Shown: positions 7,000 through 8,963 of the stretch, one piece after another
How the letters are laid out: each line of letters opens with the position of its first letter
Numbering within the stretch: the first letter of the stretch is position 1
DNA from: Streptomyces sp. NRRL F-6492
Lineage (GTDB): Bacteria > Actinomycetota > Actinomycetes > Streptomycetales > Streptomycetaceae
Assembly: GCF_001280125.1 (NCBI RefSeq)
Contig: NZ_LGEG01000050.1
Location: forward strand, 1 to 8,963
Direction: 5' to 3'
Length of the DNA stretch: 8,963 nucleotides
The notes under the pieces: model-generated
Told to the model about the DNA's origin: nothing
The model's input: the letters and a program-made list of their open reading frames with translations, nothing else
Databases searched by the model: none
Translations under genes and position numbers: made by a program

Positions 7000-8241
7000 C
7001 GACCCGCGCTGGCGCACGTGGCACGATCCGTGCTCGGCAGCCACGCGGCCAGCAGGGCGTGCTCGGCGCGTTCGGCACAAGGTCGTCAGGGCTCGGGGAC
7101 CGCAGTGACGGCCGAGCCGGGGCCGCCGCCCTCGCCGACGCTGTCGAGGCCGCGGTCCGGAGTTCGTGGAGACGGTCGATCCAGGTCTGCTTGAATGCCC
7201 CGGCCCCGCCCTCCTCGGCCCCGGGCAGCGACAGCAGCCCCTGTCCGGCGCCGGCCTGTTCGTCGATCAGCTCCTCCAACAAGGCGGCGACCACGGCGAT
7301 CTCGGGCGACAGGCACATCGCCAGCGCGTGGGGGACACCGGACGGGCTGGCCATCTGAGGGACGAGCTGGGAGACAACCAGGGCGAACCCGGACTCGTCG
7401 ATCCTCGCCCGCAGGCGGGCGAGGAAGGGGTTGTCGGGCATCAGCAGCCCGTGCATCACGTACAGAAAGCCGACCAGGTTGAGGATTCGCGCCACACTGC
7501 GCGCCGCAGTCATCTCCTCCTCGCCGGCGGCCCGGAGGCGGGCGAGCGGGTCAACGAGTGTCCCCGCCACAAGCCAGCTCCCCAGAGTGCCCTCGCGCTC
7601 GGCCTGCTGCGTGGACTCGGCGACCGGCGCCCAGTCCACGCCGGGCATCAGTGCGGCGAGCGCCTCCATGAGGACCTCACCGCCGACCTCCGCGGCCCCC
7701 ATCCCGGCGGCCGCGGCCAGATGCATCACCGCGCGCCGCTGCCCGCGCTCCGGGCCCCGGTCCCACGCGCCCCCAGGGTCGTCGACCACCAGCCGCCGCA
7801 CCTCGTCCGGGTGCGGCAGCCCGGCCGGACCTCGCCCCGCCACCCGCCCGGCCTCGGCGTAGAAGGCGTCCTGCGCCCCCCGCCGCCCGCCGTACGGGCC
7901 CGCACCACCAGGTGCTGGGCGCGCGAGCGGGAGACCGCCCACAACAGCGACTCCCGCACGGCCGGCCACGGCGGCTCGGGCACCGCCAACTCCCCTGGCC
8001 CGGCGGGAAGTCCGGCCTCGGCGTACCAGGCGATCACCGTCCACCGCAGATCCCGCCCCGGCCGCGCATGCCGCCCCAGCGCTGCCGCGACGGCCACCGT
8101 CTCCTCGGCAAGCACCGACATCGAACCGCGCCCGCGCCCCAGCCACCGCCGTGCGTGCCCGGGCAGCAGTCCCGCCGCCCGTCACCGCTCCAGCTGCGCT
8201 GCCGACACCCGCAGGCCGAGCGCCGCGAGGCGCTCGATCAG
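7000..8241 (-). pseudogene. Heavily decayed gene of unknown function with nonsense codons and frameshifts
   Basis: Reading the minus strand, coding-like sequence starts near CTG 8239-8241 as LIERLAALGLRVSAAQLER, hits TGA at 8182-8184, and continues in the same frame as RAAGLLPGHARRWLGRGRG and MSVLAEETVAVAAAL. TGA replaces an expected tryptophan (TGG) in an ...AAQLERWRAAGLLP-type helix reminiscent of MerR/wHTH N-termini. In the C6 run at 7876-7881 the frame is lost; one extra base restores ...AQDAFYAEAGRVAG..., which runs through a long helical region (LMEALAALMPGVDW, LNLVGFLYVMHGLLMPDNPF). Near 7090-7160 coding likeness shifts again, with TGA at 7086-7088 before AERAEHALLAAWLP. The limits are therefore approximate. 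Start codon also absent (CTG, or a mutated ATG). A further fragment in another frame, ASAAEPSRDALAQAVLTP (about 8257-8313), may be its original upstream part. Homopolymer error could explain one lesion but not all. The family is not recognised. Confidence 0.6.
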
Positions 8242-8466
8242 AGTCCCGCCTCGGGGTCAGGACGGCTTGGGCCAGCGCGTCGCGTGAGGGCTCTGCGGCA
8301 CTGGCAACGAGTCCGGAACGAGAGCGGGTCAGACGCGGGTGTGGTGACGGCGATGAGAGTTCCGTCCCATGCCATCAGCTCCCACACACACCTCCCGAGA
8401 ACAAACCTAAGCAGAAGAAAAACGAGCCCCGAATGCGGCTCTAAATTTCTACTTTTGCGGTGCACA

Positions 8467-8507
8467 ACGATTCACGTCTTCGGGGAACGCCATCCGGAGA
8501 GAATCGT
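8467..8507. repeat. Long interrupted inverted repeat in the gene-free subtelomeric zone
   Basis: ACGATTC (8467-8473) pairs with GAATCGT (8501-8507); inside, TCTTCGG (8477-8483) pairs with CCGGAGA (8494-8500) with one G-T wobble, leaving a 3-nt bulge and a 10-nt loop. The total of 14 bp could extrude as a cruciform or fold in single strand. It is not next to a gene end, so a terminator for a convergent transcript is less likely than a replication or binding structure. Surrounding DNA (about 8400-8660) is clearly AT-richer than the rest of the window. Confidence 0.45.
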
Positions 8508-8588
8508 CACAGAACCCCCACACCCATGTAACGCGAGTGAATGCGTAAAATCCCTTCGGAGACCTTCTATCACTCTTTTTAGGTACCG

Positions 8589-8618
8589 AGTATTCCACAA
8601 GAGGTCCAGACCAATACT
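8589..8618. repeat. Small nested inverted repeat
   Basis: AGTATT (8589-8594) pairs with AATACT (8613-8618), and within it GGTC (8603-8606) pairs with GACC (8609-8612). Short arms make this weak alone, but it adds to the density of dyads toward the end. Confidence 0.25.
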
Positions 8619-8635
8619 TGAACACGAAGAGTAGC

Positions 8636-8675
8636 CGTTACATAACCGTGAACCGAGCCAAGGAGCGTTACATAA
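8636..8675. repeat. Direct repeat CGTTACATAA, two copies 30 bp apart
   Basis: CGTTACATAA occurs at 8636-8645 and 8666-8675, i.e. three helical turns apart. The CGTTAC core is shared with the 3' arm of the large telomeric palindrome (8889-8894). Spacing and identity suggest a protein-binding site, possibly for the telomere proteins; no such site is established by sequence alone. Confidence 0.4.
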
Positions 8676-8728
8676 TGGGTACGCATCGACAGGGACGGTG
8701 TCCGGCGCTCAGCGACAAGTCAGTCTGA

Positions 8729-8763
8729 TCTGGCTCTCACCAGGCAGGCCGTTGAGAGCCAGA
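8729..8763. repeat. Subtelomeric inverted repeat, 11-bp arms
   Basis: TCTGGCTCTCA (8729-8739) and TGAGAGCCAGA (8753-8763) are perfectly complementary with a 13-nt loop. It is the innermost clear palindrome of the terminal cluster. Confidence 0.6.
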
Positions 8764-8831
8764 GAGATATAGCCGCAGGTCAAAGGGTTATAGAGACTGG
8801 GCTGCGATGCACTTACTTCTACAATTATGTA

Positions 8832-8849
8832 CCGGCCAACAGGGGCCGG
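8832..8849. repeat. Telomeric inverted repeat, 6-bp arms
   Basis: CCGGCC (8832-8837) and GGCCGG (8844-8849) pair around a 6-nt loop, AACAGG. It lies between the 11-bp subtelomeric repeat and the GNA-loop hairpins. Confidence 0.45.
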
Positions 8850-8871
8850 CTCCTCCAGGCAGCCAGCTTTT

Positions 8872-8894
8872 GTAACGCCGCGGAGCGGCGTTAC
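8872..8894. repeat. Telomere palindrome with 10-bp stem and GGA loop
   Basis: GTAACGCCGC (8872-8881), GGA loop (8882-8884), GCGGCGTTAC (8885-8894), perfect pairing. It is the longest hairpin of the terminal set. Confidence 0.85.
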
Positions 8895-8896
8895 AG

Positions 8897-8915
8897 GTCG
8901 TCGCGGAGCGACGAC
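8897..8915. repeat. Telomere palindrome with 8-bp stem and GGA loop
   Basis: GTCGTCGC (8897-8904), GGA loop (8905-8907), GCGACGAC (8908-8915), perfect pairing. It shares the CGCGGAGCG core with the preceding hairpin and is separated from it by 2 nt. Confidence 0.85.
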
Positions 8916-8923
8916 GCAACGTT

Positions 8924-8940
8924 CCGTCACGTAGTGACGG
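8924..8940. repeat. Telomere palindrome with 7-bp stem and GTA loop
   Basis: CCGTCAC (8924-8930), GTA loop (8931-8933), GTGACGG (8934-8940), perfect pairing. It is flanked by 8-nt spacers on both sides; the left spacer contains the self-complementary AACGTT (8918-8923). Its 3' arm can instead pair with CGTCA (8943-8947). Confidence 0.8.
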
Positions 8941-8948
8941 CGCGTCAT

Positions 8949-8963
8949 GTCTCCGGAGGAGAC
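8949..8963. repeat. Terminal palindrome with 6-bp stem and GGA loop
   Basis: GTCTCC (8949-8954), GGA loop (8955-8957), GGAGAC (8958-8963), perfect pairing that ends on the last base of the window, as expected if the sequence reaches the true end or nearly so. Confidence 0.8.

Larger units (their letters stand above)
8872..8963. other. Probable telomere: terminal 92 bp of a linear replicon
   Basis: Four perfect hairpins occupy 74 of the last 92 bases, each with a 3-nt GNA loop on the + strand (the 3' strand of this end), and the last stops exactly at the final base. Streptomyces telomeres are known for dense palindromes whose 3' overhang folds into hairpins stabilised by sheared G-A pairs in such loops. 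Two hairpins contain CGCGGAGCG, the core of archetypal palindrome I (CCCGCGGAGCGGG), but overall order and sequence differ. No protein-coding frame here is credible. Confidence 0.8.

Noticed and set aside
7912..8634. 240-codon plus-strand ORF overlapping the decayed gene
   Set aside because: Antisense shadow rich in Arg, Pro and Ser; the protein-like signal is on the minus strand.
8709..8948. 79-codon minus-strand ORF across the terminal palindromes
   Set aside because: It reads through perfect hairpins and has no ribosome binding site or protein likeness; the palindromes explain the sequence.

Overview
This window is very GC-rich with strong G/C bias at third codon positions, and its gene content (a Tpg-like terminal-protein candidate, a DnaB-like/polymerase-like partner gene, a soluble Hanks-type kinase) points to Streptomyces or a close relative. 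The right edge (about 8729-8963) is packed with palindromes. The four outermost are perfect hairpins with GNA triloops (GGA, GGA, GTA, GGA on the + strand), and the last ends on the final base. I read this as the telomere of a linear replicon, so the window is probably the last ~9 kb of a linear chromosome or plasmid. No other end is visible, so a terminal inverted repeat cannot be tested here.

Layout from left to right. Positions 2 to ~100 hold a C-terminal piece of a GH3 beta-glucosidase that breaks off abruptly. Next, reading toward the telomere, come two translationally coupled genes (TAG|ATG junction at 2088-2093). The first, 240-2090, has a RecA/DnaB-like domain lacking the Walker A lysine, a low-complexity linker, and a C-terminal half with motifs resembling family-B DNA polymerase motifs A, B and C. 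The second, 2091-2711, is a basic HTH protein of about the size and layout of Streptomyces terminal proteins. They form a divergent tap/tpg-like (or tac/tpc-like) telomere-replication pair. On the minus strand follows an Abi-like HEPN protein (2996-3691). On the plus strand lie an unrecognised protein with winged-helix-like segments (4022-5074), followed by a probable terminator, and a soluble Ser/Thr protein kinase with an unknown C-terminal domain (5463-6887). On the minus strand, ~7000-8241 is a heavily decayed gene with nonsense codons and frameshifts. The terminal ~700 bp is gene-free, AT-richer DNA that passes into the telomere.

Proposed working together (inference): the terminal-protein candidate would prime end-patching DNA synthesis on the 3' overhang, whose hairpins it and the 616-aa partner would recognise. 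The GH3 break suggests that this telomere arm, carrying its own end-replication genes, was joined onto other DNA by recombination, the arm-replacement process known in Streptomyces. The Abi-like gene and perhaps the kinase are typical accessory cargo of such arms. The telomere does not begin with the archetypal CCCGCGGAGCGGG, but two of its hairpins contain the same CGCGGAGCG core.
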